In this document: positions 53,550 to 63,488 of the stretch, one piece after another
Position numbering within the stretch: position 1 is the stretch's first letter
How the letters are laid out: each line of letters starts with the position of its first letter
The notes under the pieces: model-generated
Databases searched by the model: none
Seen by the model: only the letters and a program-made list of their open reading frames with translations
Told to the model about the DNA's origin: nothing
Translations under genes and position numbers: made by a program
NCBI RefSeq assembly: GCF_004011695.2
Contig: NC_082419.1
Coordinates: 558,001-622,000 of the forward strand
DNA length: 64,000 nucleotides
Reading direction: 5' to 3'
Origin: Ascochyta rabiei
Lineage: Eukaryota; Ascomycota; Dothideomycetes; Pleosporales; Didymellaceae

Positions 53550-56119
53550 TCAAACGGTACCGCCAATCTCCTTCCTGACCCAGTTCTCAAGGCCACCAAG
53601 AGCGATGATCTCCTGCACGTTGGGAGGAAGCTCACCGACCTTGACGTTCCACTTGGCTCCGTTGGGGCCCTCCTGCACGTTGACAGTGCTCCTGCGAACG
53701 TCCCACTCGAGCGTCCAGCCGGTCCTGCGAGTCAGCTGCCTGGCCTCGGCGGGCTGAGCGGTAGCAGCAGGTGGCGGCGAGTCAAGCGACTGGCTGTTCT
53801 GGCTGGGCTCCTTGATAGCCTGCTGGCTCGTCTCGACGCTCTTGGACGAGAAGACGTCTCTCAGCCTGTTGGCCAGCTTGGGCACCTCAACGCCCATCAG
53901 CGCGTTGTTGATGCTGTTCCTGCTGAAGATGTTGCCGAAGCTGCCAGCAACCACCAGCGGGATGCCCTTGGCCAGGATGGCAGTCGCGGCCTGCTCACGG
54001 CTGCTGCCGCAGCCAAAGTTGAAGCCCGAGACGAGAATGTCGCCGGCCTTTGCGCTTTGCCCGAAGCTGGGGTCGTAGTTCTCCATGCAGACTTGGGCCA
54101 TCTTCTCGCGGCTTACGTCGTCCTGGTATGTGTATTTGCCGGGGTAGATGCCGTCGGTGTTGATGTTGTCTGCGTCGCAGAAGACAATCTCACCGGAGAT
54201 CTTCTCGGGGAAGCCGGGGAGGATTTCAGTGAGGGTCTCGGCTTGCGGAGATGTTGCTGCGGGCTCGCTGGCGGCCTGGACGTCAGGTTCGGTGTCAAAG
54301 GCGCCAATGGCTGATTCCGCATCCTTGATGGCCTTCTCGATCATGTCCTCGATGGTCATCATGCGCTCTTCCTCAGGGATACCGTCGCCTTGTCCGCGAC
54401 GGACACCCGCGTAGTCTTCGGGTGCTTCGTACCATCCGGGACCGGAGATTTTGCCGGAAAGCGCGCTGGCGGCGACGACCTCGGGGCTAGCTAGGTACGC
54501 CTTGGCGTCGGGAGAGCCCATGCGGCCCTTGAAGTTACGGTTGCTGGCGCTGATGCCGACCTCACCGGGCTCGAGCAGACCTGTACCCAGGCCAATACAC
54601 GGACCACATCCGGAAGGCAGTGGCTGAGCACCTGCTTCGAGGAGAGTCTGCCAATCACCGGACTCCTCAGCAGCCTTCTGCTCCGGGATGGATGCAGCAG
54701 CGATGTAAAAGTTGACGTGGTCAGGGATCTTGGGGACCTTGTCGCCGTTTGCAGCAGCGGCCTCCTTGAAGACCTTGGCAGCGGCCGCAAGATCAGATGC
54801 GCGGGAGTTGGTGCACGAGACGAGGTAAGCCTTGTTGATCTTGATGTCCTGGTTCTGAAGCTCGATGAGAGGGGTGGCGACCTTGACGGAGTTGGGACCA
54901 GCGACGTAGGGTGACAGGGTGGACAAGTCGAGGAAGAGCTCTTTGGCGTAGACAGCTCCCTTGTCGGCAGCCAACGCCGGCTTCCAGATGTGGCCAAGCT
55001 GTTGTCCGACAATGCCGGTAGCTGTGAAGAGCTCGTCGATGCGCTCGTGTACGAACTGCTTCTGATGGTGGTCCTTGGCCTCGCCCTCGCCCATGGCTGC
55101 CAACGTAGCCCTAGCGCGAAGCCAGCCGTGCAGGACCGAGTCGATGGGGAACAGACCAGTAAGAGCACCCCATTCAGTTGTCATGTTGGCGATGGTAAGG
55201 CGGTCGTCGACGGGGATCGTGCGCAGGGTGTCGTCGGATCCCGTGAACTCGATGGCGTGGTTGAGAACCTCGTCCTTGTTGAAGAGGCCCGCGAGAGCAA
55301 CAATGACGTCCTTTCCAGTGACACCCTTGGGCATGGTGCCGCTCAAGGTGACCTTGGCCACAGGCGGGACCTGCCACCAAGTCTTCCCGGTGGCCCAGAT
55401 ACTAGCAGCATCTGTACGCACCACAGGCGTGCCGAGACATCCAATGCCACCGTACATGTTCGAGTGACTGTCCGAGGCGACGGCGAGTGTGCCCGGCCAG
55501 GCGTAGCCCTCCTCGACCATGATCTGGTGGCCGATGCCGCGTCCAGCGCCGTAGAAGACCACGTCGTTCTTGGCGGCGAAGTCCTCGATCTGGCTGTACT
55601 TTTTCAAGTTCTTCTCCGTCTTGTTCTGGACGTCGTGATCGAGGGTCATGACAATCTGCTTGGGGTCGTTGATCTTGGTGGCGCCAATGGACATGAACTT
55701 GAGCGCAACAGGCCACGAGTTGTCGTGGGTCATGCACTTGGCGGGCTGCAGGGTCACATAGTCGCCCGAGCGGATGAGCTTGCCCTCTGCGACGCCGACT
55801 GCATGGCGCTGGACAATCTTCTCTGTGAGGGTCTGCGGCGTCTTGGGGGTCTCCTGGAAGGTGCCGAGGAAGTTGGCGGCAGGGCCTTCCCGCAGAGAGG
55901 GGAAGACGTCCGGTGTGTCACGGCGGGCAGCTGTCGTGCCGAAAGCGCGTGGGGCGAGGTTGAGGCGAGAGGACTGCGTCGCGACGCGGGACAGGCGAAG
56001 ACTCGAGGGCAGCTACAAAGACGTCAGTCAGCACGCATCCCACGCAAGCCAGCCATCACCAGACATACGACAGCCACTCGGCGGCCCAGGAGTCGCGCAG
56101 CTCGCAGTGACATGGCCAT
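53550..56119 (-). CDS. LYS4: Homoaconitase, mitochondrial (lysine biosynthesis)
   Basis: Converts homocitrate/homoaconitate to homoisocitrate in the alpha-aminoadipate pathway. Minus-strand exons are 56119-56069 and 56012-53550, with a 56-bp intron (GTATGT...TAG), giving 837 residues. The N-terminus [17 protein letters not shown] then [20 protein letters not shown] is a clear mitochondrial presequence. The 4Fe-4S ligands are in [11 protein letters not shown] and [33 protein letters not shown] and the C-terminal swivel motif [17 protein letters not shown] are present. [19 protein letters not shown] distinguishes homoaconitase from aconitase. A 30-residue Ser/Pro/Gln-rich insertion (from about residue 745) sits inside the C-terminal domain and helps make the protein longer than usual. 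It shares a divergent promoter with SER1. Confidence 0.94.
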
Positions 56120-56732
56120 TGCTCCCAGATGGACAACTCGGTGGATTCGGTGTTGATTCGCGATGCGCCTTTCTTTCCCCAGACATTTTTCGGCCGCCAA
56201 GCCAGCCTGTGCAGCGTCCGGCCGCGCCGACACCGCAGCCGGCAGCCCAGCTCATCAGGGCCGCTCGGTGGTGATTGGCCGCCTTCTGCAGACGGCCAAC
56301 GACTCCTCTCCAAGGCATCGACGGCAGCATGCGGGCAGCCGCCGTGGACGGCTGGTCCAAGGGGGCTGGATGCACTCGTGGACACGTTCCTCGTGCAAGT
56401 CCTGATGCAACGGAATGCCGGTCTGGCGGCTGGCGGCACCGTGACGGGCGCGACTCACACCTGAGCAGTGGAAGGGGAGTCATGCTATGACGCGACAGCT
56501 CGAGAATTTCCACTCCGCAGACACAGCCTCCGGTCAATTGACTCTTGGGTTCCATTGCAGCTGACCTCTTCACCCTCTCCCTCACACACCACGCCTGCCT
56601 CCACGCCTGCCTCATCCACGCCTGCCTCCACGCCTGCCTCCACGCCTGCCTCCACGCCTGCCTCCACGCCTGCCTCCACGCCTGCCTCCACGCCTGCCTC
56701 CACGCCTGCCTCCGCTCCATTGCATTGCCGCC
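56120..56732. promoter_or_regulatory. Divergent promoter LYS4 / SER1 with TGACTC-type cores
   Basis: This 613-bp interval between two amino-acid-synthesis genes contains TGACTC at 56539-56544 and its complement GAGTCA at 56477-56482, plus CGACTCA at 56451-56457. These resemble the core bound by Gcn4/CpcA, the general amino-acid control activator (TGASTCA). They are six-base matches rather than the full site, so binding is only plausible. Confidence 0.45.
56590..56712. repeat. 12-bp minisatellite in the SER1 leader
   Basis: Ten copies of CACGCCTGCCTC, perfect except for a 3-bp ATC insertion after the second copy. The array ends 20 bp before the SER1 start codon, so it lies in the 5' leader or core promoter. 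It contains no ATG on the plus strand. Confidence 0.95.
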
Positions 56733-58070
56733 ATGGTGCAACGCTCTGACGTCAACTATTTCGGCGCTGGCCCCGCGCCCCTCCCCACCGCCGTCCTCGA
56801 GAAGGCATCGCAAGCGCTGCTCAACTACCAGGACAAAGGCCTTGGCCTTTGCGAGATCTCCCACCGCTCGCCAGAGGCCAACGCCATCCTTGCCGAGACC
56901 AAGCAGGCCCTGAGCGACCTGCTCGAGATCCCCCATGACTACGACATCCTCTTCCTCCAGAGCGGCGGCAGCGGCGAGTTCAGTGCGACCGTCTACAATC
57001 TTGTGTCGATATGGGTAGAGAAGAAGCGCGCCGAGATTGCCCAACAAGTCGGAGACAACAAGGACGAGGTGCTGACGAGGCTCCGAAAGGTTGTGGACGA
57101 CGAGCTCAAACTCGACTACCTCGTCACAGGCTCCTGGTCGCTCAAGGCTTCGCAGGAAGCTGCACGCCTGGTAGGCGCCAAGCACGTCAACGTTGCAGTA
57201 GACGCTCGCAAGGCCAATGATGGCAAGTTTGGCAAGATCCCATCCGAGGACCAGTGGAACCTCACCCCGCCCTCATCGGGCGGTCCTGCCTTTGTCTACT
57301 TCTGTGACAACGAGACTGTCGACGGCGTCGAGTTTCCTTCTTTTCCCAAGAGCCTCCAAGGTGAAGATGCGCCCATTGTCGTTGCTGACATGTCTTCCAA
57401 CTTCATTTCCCGCAAGGTGGACGTGAACAAGTACGGCGTCATCTTCGGTGGCGCCCAGAAGAACATTGGCAACACAGGTATCGCCATTGCCATCCTCCGC
57501 AAGTCCCTGCTTCCTCCCCAGTCGCCCTACGCTTCGCCAGATTTGCTGAGGGAGCTCAACCTCGCAGTGGGACCTATCGTCCTGGATTACCCCACAATAG
57601 CAAAGAACAACTCGCTGTACAACACCCTGCCCATCTTCGACGTCTGGGTCGCTGGTCAGGTGATGAAAGGACTGGTCGACTCCTACGGCGCCAAACGCAT
57701 CAGTGGGCAGGAAGAAATCTCGGACGAAAAGGCCAACCTCATCTATGGGGTGCTTGACAAGTGCTCTGACGTCTACCGTGTTGTGCCAGACAAATCTGCG
57801 CGTAGCAGAATGAACATCTGCTTCAGGGTCGCTGGTGGGGATGCAGACAAGGAGAAGGCATTCCTTGCTGGTGCCGAAAAGAAGGGCCTGCTGGGTCTAA
57901 AGGGTCATCGCAGCGTTGGGGGCATTCGCGCCAGCAATTGTAAGCATCCATTCCACCGACCTGTACTCAACGCCGTTGAGCTAACTGTACACTCTACAGA
58001 CAACGCCGTTTCCCTCGACGGTGCAAAGCTCCTTGCTTCCTACATGGAAGAGTATGCCAAATCTGCGTAG
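56733..58070 (+). CDS. SER1: Phosphoserine aminotransferase
   Basis: Transfers the amino group from glutamate to 3-phosphohydroxypyruvate in serine synthesis; a PLP enzyme of fold type I. Exons are 56733-57939 and 58000-58070, giving 425 residues. The intron is 60 bp (GTAAGC, branch GCTAAC, ACAG), a multiple of three without a stop, so unspliced RNA would still read through with 20 extra residues. Splicing restores the conserved GGIRASNYNAVSLDGA near the C-terminus. Visible motifs: NYFGAGPAPLPTAVLEKA, EISHRSPEANAIL, LFLQSGGSGEFSATVYNL, DMSSNFISRKVDV and the PLP lysine Lys243 in FGGAQKNIGNTG. Length and motif order match fungal and bacterial SerC. Divergent from LYS4. Confidence 0.95.
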   Translation: MVQRSDVNYFGAGPAPLPTAVLEKASQALLNYQDKGLGLCEISHRSPEANAILAETKQALSDLLEIPHDYDILFLQSGGSGEFSATVYNLVSIWVEKKRAEIAQQVGDNKDEVLTRLRKVVDDELKLDYLVTGSWSLKASQEAARLVGAKHVNVAVDARKANDGKFGKIPSEDQWNLTPPSSGGPAFVYFCDNETVDGVEFPSFPKSLQGEDAPIVVADMSSNFISRKVDVNKYGVIFGGAQKNIGNTGIAIAILRKSLLPPQSPYASPDLLRELNLAVGPIVLDYPTIAKNNSLYNTLPIFDVWVAGQVMKGLVDSYGAKRISGQEEISDEKANLIYGVLDKCSDVYRVVPDKSARSRMNICFRVAGGDADKEKAFLAGAEKKGLLGLKGHRSVGGIRASNCKHPFHRPVLNAVELTVHSTDNAVSLDGAKLLASYMEEYAKSA

Positions 58071-59049
58071 ACAGTCGCTCACTGACAATTCACTGTCGAG
58101 TCTCGGTCCAGGTGACTACCCCGTCACAACGCATGTCGTGCCCAGAGCGCTTCATCTATGATACCATCTGAGCCACAATGAAATCAAAATTCCCAACTTC
58201 TCAATCGTCACGACGACATTGCTCTCTCATGGTTCACAAGATCAAACCTGCTTCTGCAACGGTCCAGACCGTGCTCGTCCTACTTACCCGCCGACAAAAC
58301 GTGTGGGCAAGCCTATTGCAGGCGCTCGCTTGATGACACCAGTTTCTCATGCCGCCCATTCGTCACAATCGCACCTCCCCCAGCCAAAGGTGGCTGACCG
58401 TTGTCGACGGTGAGTGTCAAATCCACGATAGCGTAGCGAAATGACCTTTGTCGCTCAAGGACAGTCTGCATGGTCACTTAACCCCAGCTTTCAGGCACAA
58501 CGATTACCCGGCAGGCACGGTTCGGCTTTTGCTGCCGTTGATCATTTCCACCACGCACAGACATGACCCAAGAAGCTCACAGGTCTTCTGGTTAACAGTC
58601 CGTTCTCGCCAACAACACGGCAGATGTTATGCTGCTCAGCCTTGATAGATCGACTCGTCAGCCAGGCAGCTAGACGGCAGTTTTCAGAAACGTCGACCGC
58701 CACTCTCCACACTCTCTTGCATGATCATGCATGCGCTACATCGTTTGCCTCCATCAAAGCATTCACTGTGGCGGACAGGGTCCGCTTAGTCGATCTAATT
58801 CGGTATGGGCCCGACGGTCTGAACCTTGCAGCCCGCAGTGGATTTTTCTTATGCCTCTCCGCTGGGCACACCCGAAGTCCCTGAAGTTATGCAATTTCCT
58901 CCGAACTTACACAAGATCCCGGCATGCAGGGTGGGGCACATGGGGATCTGGCGTTCTCAGTGTCTCGAGCAGGGTTGAAGCGAAGATCTGCGGCACGACC
59001 TAAACTTAGCGAGCATCAGAACGTTAGTTCAACGTCTCCCAACCTCACA
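58071..59049. other. Intergenic region downstream of SER1
   Basis: About 1 kb with only short open frames, none recognisable. No repeat or RNA gene was seen. Confidence 0.45.
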
Positions 59050-59474
59050 ATGACAACGAATGATACGCCACGCGCCGATGTTGACAATCCCGATGCGGCA
59101 ATAATATTCTATGGCGACATTCGGCACTGCGTCGCAGAAACGAAACCTTTGAGCCCAGAACAAGCGCTCAACTTTTGACAGGAAGGAGACAGTTCCACAG
59201 CAGTGGCAGCCTTCCCGGCACTGCGGCAAGCTTTCGCACACAAAGTAAAGTATGAGCGAAGCTACGGGTGCAAGCTCCTGAAGGAATACGCCATGGTGAG
59301 TGTCTGGGTACAAGCAATGCCCACCGTCTACTTCTGTGGCAATCAAGAGAAGCTTCTCGAGACGGGTCTGCCTGCTTCCGCTGCCCGGGCTCCCTAGTGT
59401 GCGTGCAGCTTGTGAAACCCCACCTTCTCCAAGCAGCTGAGGATTGGATCAATAACACGGCTGAATCTGGATAG
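59050..59474 (+). pseudogene. Possible small gene or gene remnant
   Basis: From an ATG at 59050 the frame reads MTTNDTPRADVDNPDAAII, but a TGA at 59176-59178 interrupts it after SPEQALNF. The same phase then continues with TAVAAFPALRQAFAHKVKYE and CKLLKEYAM up to 59295. A good GTGAGT donor at 59296 and a CAG acceptor ending at 59408 would join it at phase 0 to LVKPHLLQAAEDWINNTAES and a stop at 59474. The TGA might lie in an intron ending TTTTGACAG, but no strong donor is visible upstream. The family is not recognised. Either a decayed gene or a small multi-exon gene; both are uncertain. Confidence 0.28.
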
Positions 59475-59791
59475 CGTCAATGCTTGCTCTCCCTCAGCGA
59501 ATCGATTGACAGGCGCCTCAGGACCACTGTCCCGAAACCGTGCGCTGCTGACGCCCGGTCCTAGTTTCCTCATATACTGTTTGACGTCTCATATTCGCCT
59601 CCTCCTACGCCTAATGCTTACCCTCTCTTCCATTCCTTCGTTCTGCTGGCAGGCTCAGGCACCTCTTACTGAAGCTGAGTAGTCACTGTTGTTGTCTCCA
59701 TGAATACCTAAGCGGAATTACACCAAACAGCCGCTGTTGGTAACCAGCGAGATCTCTTCTTTTCTTGTGTTTTGTTGCAACGGTGGGCACA

Positions 59792-62069
59792 ATGGAAGAA
59801 TGGGTTGCTCATTTGCCTCTGCTTGAGGCTCGGTCGCACTTCAATGTGTCGCTCAACACCTCGGCCGTCAGCGATACCTCGTGGACTTCGACAAATTCGA
59901 CAAGAGCCGTGATCGCGAGCTTGCAGTTGGCCCAGGTACAAACGCTACGCACCATGCACTTGGCTCTGGGCGTCTTCAGTCTTGCGCTTGCATTATCGAC
60001 GGTCTACCGAATCTTATCAGACGCAAGGAGAGCGGCAGCACTACAAGTCACTCTCCGAAAGCAGTGAGTACAGGTGAACAACGCCGCTCAAACCAGGCTG
60101 ACGTGTTGTAGAAGGTTCAACTCCCTCCAAAACGTCCATCCCGCCGAGACATTTTCACTCGCGCTGGCTAGCGGTGTGGCCCTTTCGCAAATTATATTCG
60201 TATCAGTGCAGGGCACGACTCTCCATAGTGTATTATCTAACAGCTGTCGAATGCTGGCCATGATCACCTACCCTGGTACGTTACAATCTCTTGCAAGCGG
60301 AGGCAACGGCTGACGAGCAAAGCGATCTTCGCCACGGGCTACATCACACTCGTCTTCGGCATCGAAACGGCCCTTCGGTCCTTCAAGCAAGAGCGTTTCG
60401 CGCCTCGAGGAAAGTGGAATACAATACTATGTATCTTCACGGTGGCTTTCTTCCTCGTTCTGACCTGGATACCGACAATTGCATGGCCCATGTTGAACAG
60501 GTGTTTTGGCAGTCTGATTTTCTTCATAATGCGCTACGACCTCCTGACCCTCGTCCTCCTCGTCATTCTGGTCTCATTTCTTCTGCTGTTGGCCGCCATC
60601 ATCAGCGTCCAGCTTATGCGAAATGCTGAAGTGGACCCAAACGAGCGCATTGCGGCATCGAGGATGTGCTACTACCTACTTTTGACCGCAGTCATCTACG
60701 TAAGCGCAGCGTGTTCGAGAAACAGAGCCCAACTGACGATCTTTAGATCCTGGTCATTCCCGTTGAGGTCCAGACTCTCCGGGAGGACTTCGACAGTGCG
60801 CTTGGAGGCTCTAGGTTCGCAGAAACGTCTCTTTTCTCCTCCGGTATGATCATCTCGTTCTTCCACCTCTTCCTCCGCACGAACGCGAACCGAATGATGA
60901 TTCGACCGATTGGAGAGACGAGAGCGCAGTCGAAAAAGCAGCGACCGAAGCTCCGCTTATTTGGCCCCAGTGATCTAGAAATGAACATCAGCGGACCCCT
61001 CGCACTACAAGGTGGACATCGTCCAGACAGCAGACAAGGCCTGATCGATGTTGGCCCGGAGAAGAACCGCTTCGACTTCGACTCAGAGTACTTTCAACAA
61101 CCAGAAAGAGCAATGACACCGGGATCGAAACTTCAAAGCCCAATCGACCTTGCAAAATGGCCACTTCCCCCGGACATGGACGAGCTCGACGAGGAGACGC
61201 GAAAAGGCCAGGAGCGGAACAAAGCAAGTTATTCGGTCTTCCCAACCCGGGCTGAGGATGTCCCTCGCCTTCCTGCCACCGTCTACAACCCGTCGAAAGC
61301 CAACAAGGGCGAATCTAGGGTATCAAAGCTTGCGATGCGTCGATTCAACCGCCGAAGCTCCGTCACAGATGTCGGTCAAGCGTTCGACTCAATGGCCAAG
61401 CCAAGCCCGTTCTTCGCCAAGGGCAGGAGTCGCCACGCCAGTACAGATAGCAGTGCAACCGTACAGATTGGGCTTCGCTTCTCGCTAGCACCCGCGACAC
61501 TTGCAGCCGTCAAGTACATGTCGCCCACCGCCCCCAATCTCCCCAGACTAGACCGCAGCAACACGGAGACGAGCAACGAAAGTCTGGATCTTCCTCTGCA
61601 AGCCCCCTCACCGACCGCAAATGCCGACGAAGTCCTCAAGCCCGCGGTATTTTCTCCACCCACTCAACGCACACTGTCGCCTGGGAAACCGAGCCCAGCC
61701 CGGACACCAGCGTTTCCCCTTACACCCTCGCAGAACAGCAGCGCCTACCTCCAGGCTCAGCGCGCGAAAGTGCTGCCGCCCGCACCTGCCGTCCAAACCG
61801 AACCTCGGCTCCCTGCACCCGCGGTGATGAGCGGGCTTCGTATGAACCCAGTGACACCGGCAGCTTCGGTCGCAGCCAGTTCACCGACCACCACCTCTCC
61901 CACATGGAGACCGACAACACCGGGGCCAACAACGCCTGTAGCCTCCCTTGCCGCGACTCTTGTGCGCTCCAACAGCGGGAGGTCGGCCGCGTCTCCGTCG
62001 CCTACCGCCAGGATCCCACTTGGCCAAGGCACCATGTCGCGCAGCCCGCCGCCCAATGGGTGGCTCTAG
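59792..62069 (+). CDS. Seven-TM protein with long disordered C-terminal tail (GPCR-like)
   Basis: Exons are 59792-60063, 60112-60275, 60323-60699 and 60747-62069, giving 711 residues. All three introns are 47-48 bp GT-AG and keep phase. Seven hydrophobic segments can be read: MHLALGVFSLALALSTVYRI, FSLALASGVALSQIIFVS, IFATGYITLVFGIETAL, ILCIFTVAFFLVLTWIPTIA, LLTLVLLVILVSFLLLLAAI, MCYYLLLTAVIYILVIPVE and GMIISFFHLFLRTNA. The N-terminus is outside by this count and has N-glycosylation sequons (NVS, NTS, NST). About 390 residues after TM7 are disordered, Ser/Pro/Thr-rich and probably cytosolic (SPPTQRTLSPGKPSP, VAASSPTTTSPTWRPTTP). This topology fits a fungal GPCR-like receptor, but I see no diagnostic class motif, so ligand and coupling are unknown. 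Confidence 0.72.
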
Positions 62070-62251
62070 ACGGACGCCTGAGGCAGGCAGGTCGCATATA
62101 GACTGGGAAGGCGTTAGACTGATTTGTACACTACAGGGTTGCTTAGGTGGGGCTTGGGCCATGTGACGGCGTTCCGGTTTCACCTGTCTTGGGTCGGGAG
62201 TATCAGCTTTTGGCTCCGGCGTCTCAGCTTGCCATGACCACACCACACTCG

Positions 62252-62320
62252 CTGCTGTGCTGTGCTGTGCTGTGCTGTGCTGGGCTGGGCTTGACTGGGC
62301 TGGGCTGGACTGAGCTGGGC
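62252..62320. repeat. GCTGT / GCTGG pentanucleotide repeat
   Basis: About six TGTGC units pass into degenerate GGGCT units (GCTGGGCTGGGCTTGACTGG). Confidence 0.85.
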
Positions 62321-62468
62321 TGGGAACAGGGCGCAGATATCGTCGGTGGCTCACGAGGCCCTCTCTCTTCTTTCTTTTTCTTCCTTTCTTTCACACTCTT
62401 GACGAATCCCGCTTGATGCGCCGCATGTAGCACTCTCTCACTTGCTCAGCTACCTACCTAGTACCTAC

Positions 62469-62503
62469 ACACGCCACGCCACGCCACGCCACGCCACGCC
62501 ACG
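62469..62503. repeat. CCACG pentanucleotide repeat
   Basis: Seven tandem CACGC units, closely perfect. Confidence 0.9.
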
Positions 62504-62625
62504 TGTTTGTGCTGCGCACATGCACTCGCTTTATGACTCGACGCCATTTTCTTTTTCTCTTCTTTTTTTTTCGCTGTCTTTACATGCTTCTTCGTCATCT
62601 CAAGCCACGTCGCGTCTCGCCAGTC

Positions 62626-62697
62626 TCAGTAGCCGTAGCCATAGCCATAGCCATAGCCATAGCCATAGCCATATCAATATCAATATCAATATCACTC
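62626..62697. repeat. Adjacent GCCATA and ATATCA hexanucleotide repeats
   Basis: About seven AGCCAT units run directly into four ATATCA units, two hexamer arrays sharing a border. Confidence 0.9.
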
Positions 62698-62904
62698 AAC
62701 ATGACAACCCACCCCATCTTCTCTTGCCTGCATTCAAGAGCACCTCGGTTTCTTGGTCGCTGCTTTGGAATCGAGAGAGAGAGAGAGAGTGAGAGGACGG
62801 GCTGTGGCGGGTTGTGCGAAAGGTGTGCTGTTGTGGGATTCAGATCTTTTGGATCTTGCTCTCTCTCTGCTCTTGGTTGGTGGTTTCTTCTTTCTAGACT
62901 GGGC

Positions 62905-62947
62905 GGTGCGGTGCGGTGCTGTGCTGTGCTGTGCTGTGCTGTGCTGT
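62905..62947. repeat. GTGCG / GTGCT pentanucleotide repeat
   Basis: Two or three GTGCG units precede about six GTGCT units, the same pentamer register as the array near 62252. Confidence 0.85.
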
Positions 62948-63185
62948 GGGGTGGTTGGTTGGAGGGTTTCTCGTGGGCGCGTGCGCGCTGTGCGGAAGCA
63001 GGCTGGCGAGGGAGGGAAGGGGAATGCTGGGGGGATACGGGGGTCTGGCGCGTGGTTCTGGGTTGTTGCGGGGTGGAGTTGGGTTGGGTTGGTTGTTTGT
63101 TTGGTGTGTTGTAGCTTGTGTATTGTGTCTTGTGTCTTACACATGAGCGCAGATATAGCTAGTCCACCTCTAAAACATCCACCTC

Positions 63186-63310
63186 GCGCTCTTCTTCCTG
63201 CGCTCTTCCTGCGCTCTTCCTGCGCTCTTCCTGCGCTCTTCCTGCGCTCTTCCTGCGCTCTTCCTGCGCTCTTCCTGCGCTCTTCCTGCCCTCTTCCTGC
63301 CCTCTTCTTC
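63186..63310. repeat. 11-bp CGCTCTTCCTG minisatellite
   Basis: About ten copies of an 11-bp unit; the last ones carry CCCTCTTCCTG, and the first and last contain a TTC insertion. It lies about 180 bp beyond the stop codon of the permease gene. Confidence 0.92.
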
Positions 63311-63488
63311 CTGCCCTCTCTATTCCAAGTCCACAGGCACGAGCGCTCTTTACTGCAGTAGTAGAGGTTAGTTTGTACGTCTCTTACTTTCTTACAGGAA
63401 CATGTGTATGTTGTTGTTAGATGTACTGCTATCGTACAAGAGGGATGTATTTGTTGTTGCCTTGATCGTTACCTCTCTACAAGGAGCG

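Larger units (their letters stand above)
62070..63488. other. Convergent intergenic region packed with microsatellites
   Basis: About 1.4 kb between the 7-TM gene and the amino-acid permease, occupied to a large extent by at least five separate short tandem arrays (listed individually). No gene is supported; open frames here follow the repeats. Confidence 0.7.

Noticed and set aside
56590..56712. Regularly spaced repeats as a CRISPR array
   Set aside because: Tandem units without unique spacers in a eukaryotic genome; these are minisatellites.
56028..57185. 385-codon minus-strand frame across the LYS4 first exon, the 12-bp repeat and the SER1 5' part
   Set aside because: Contains translated repeat and antisense SER1. 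The LYS4 exon on this strand uses a different structure.
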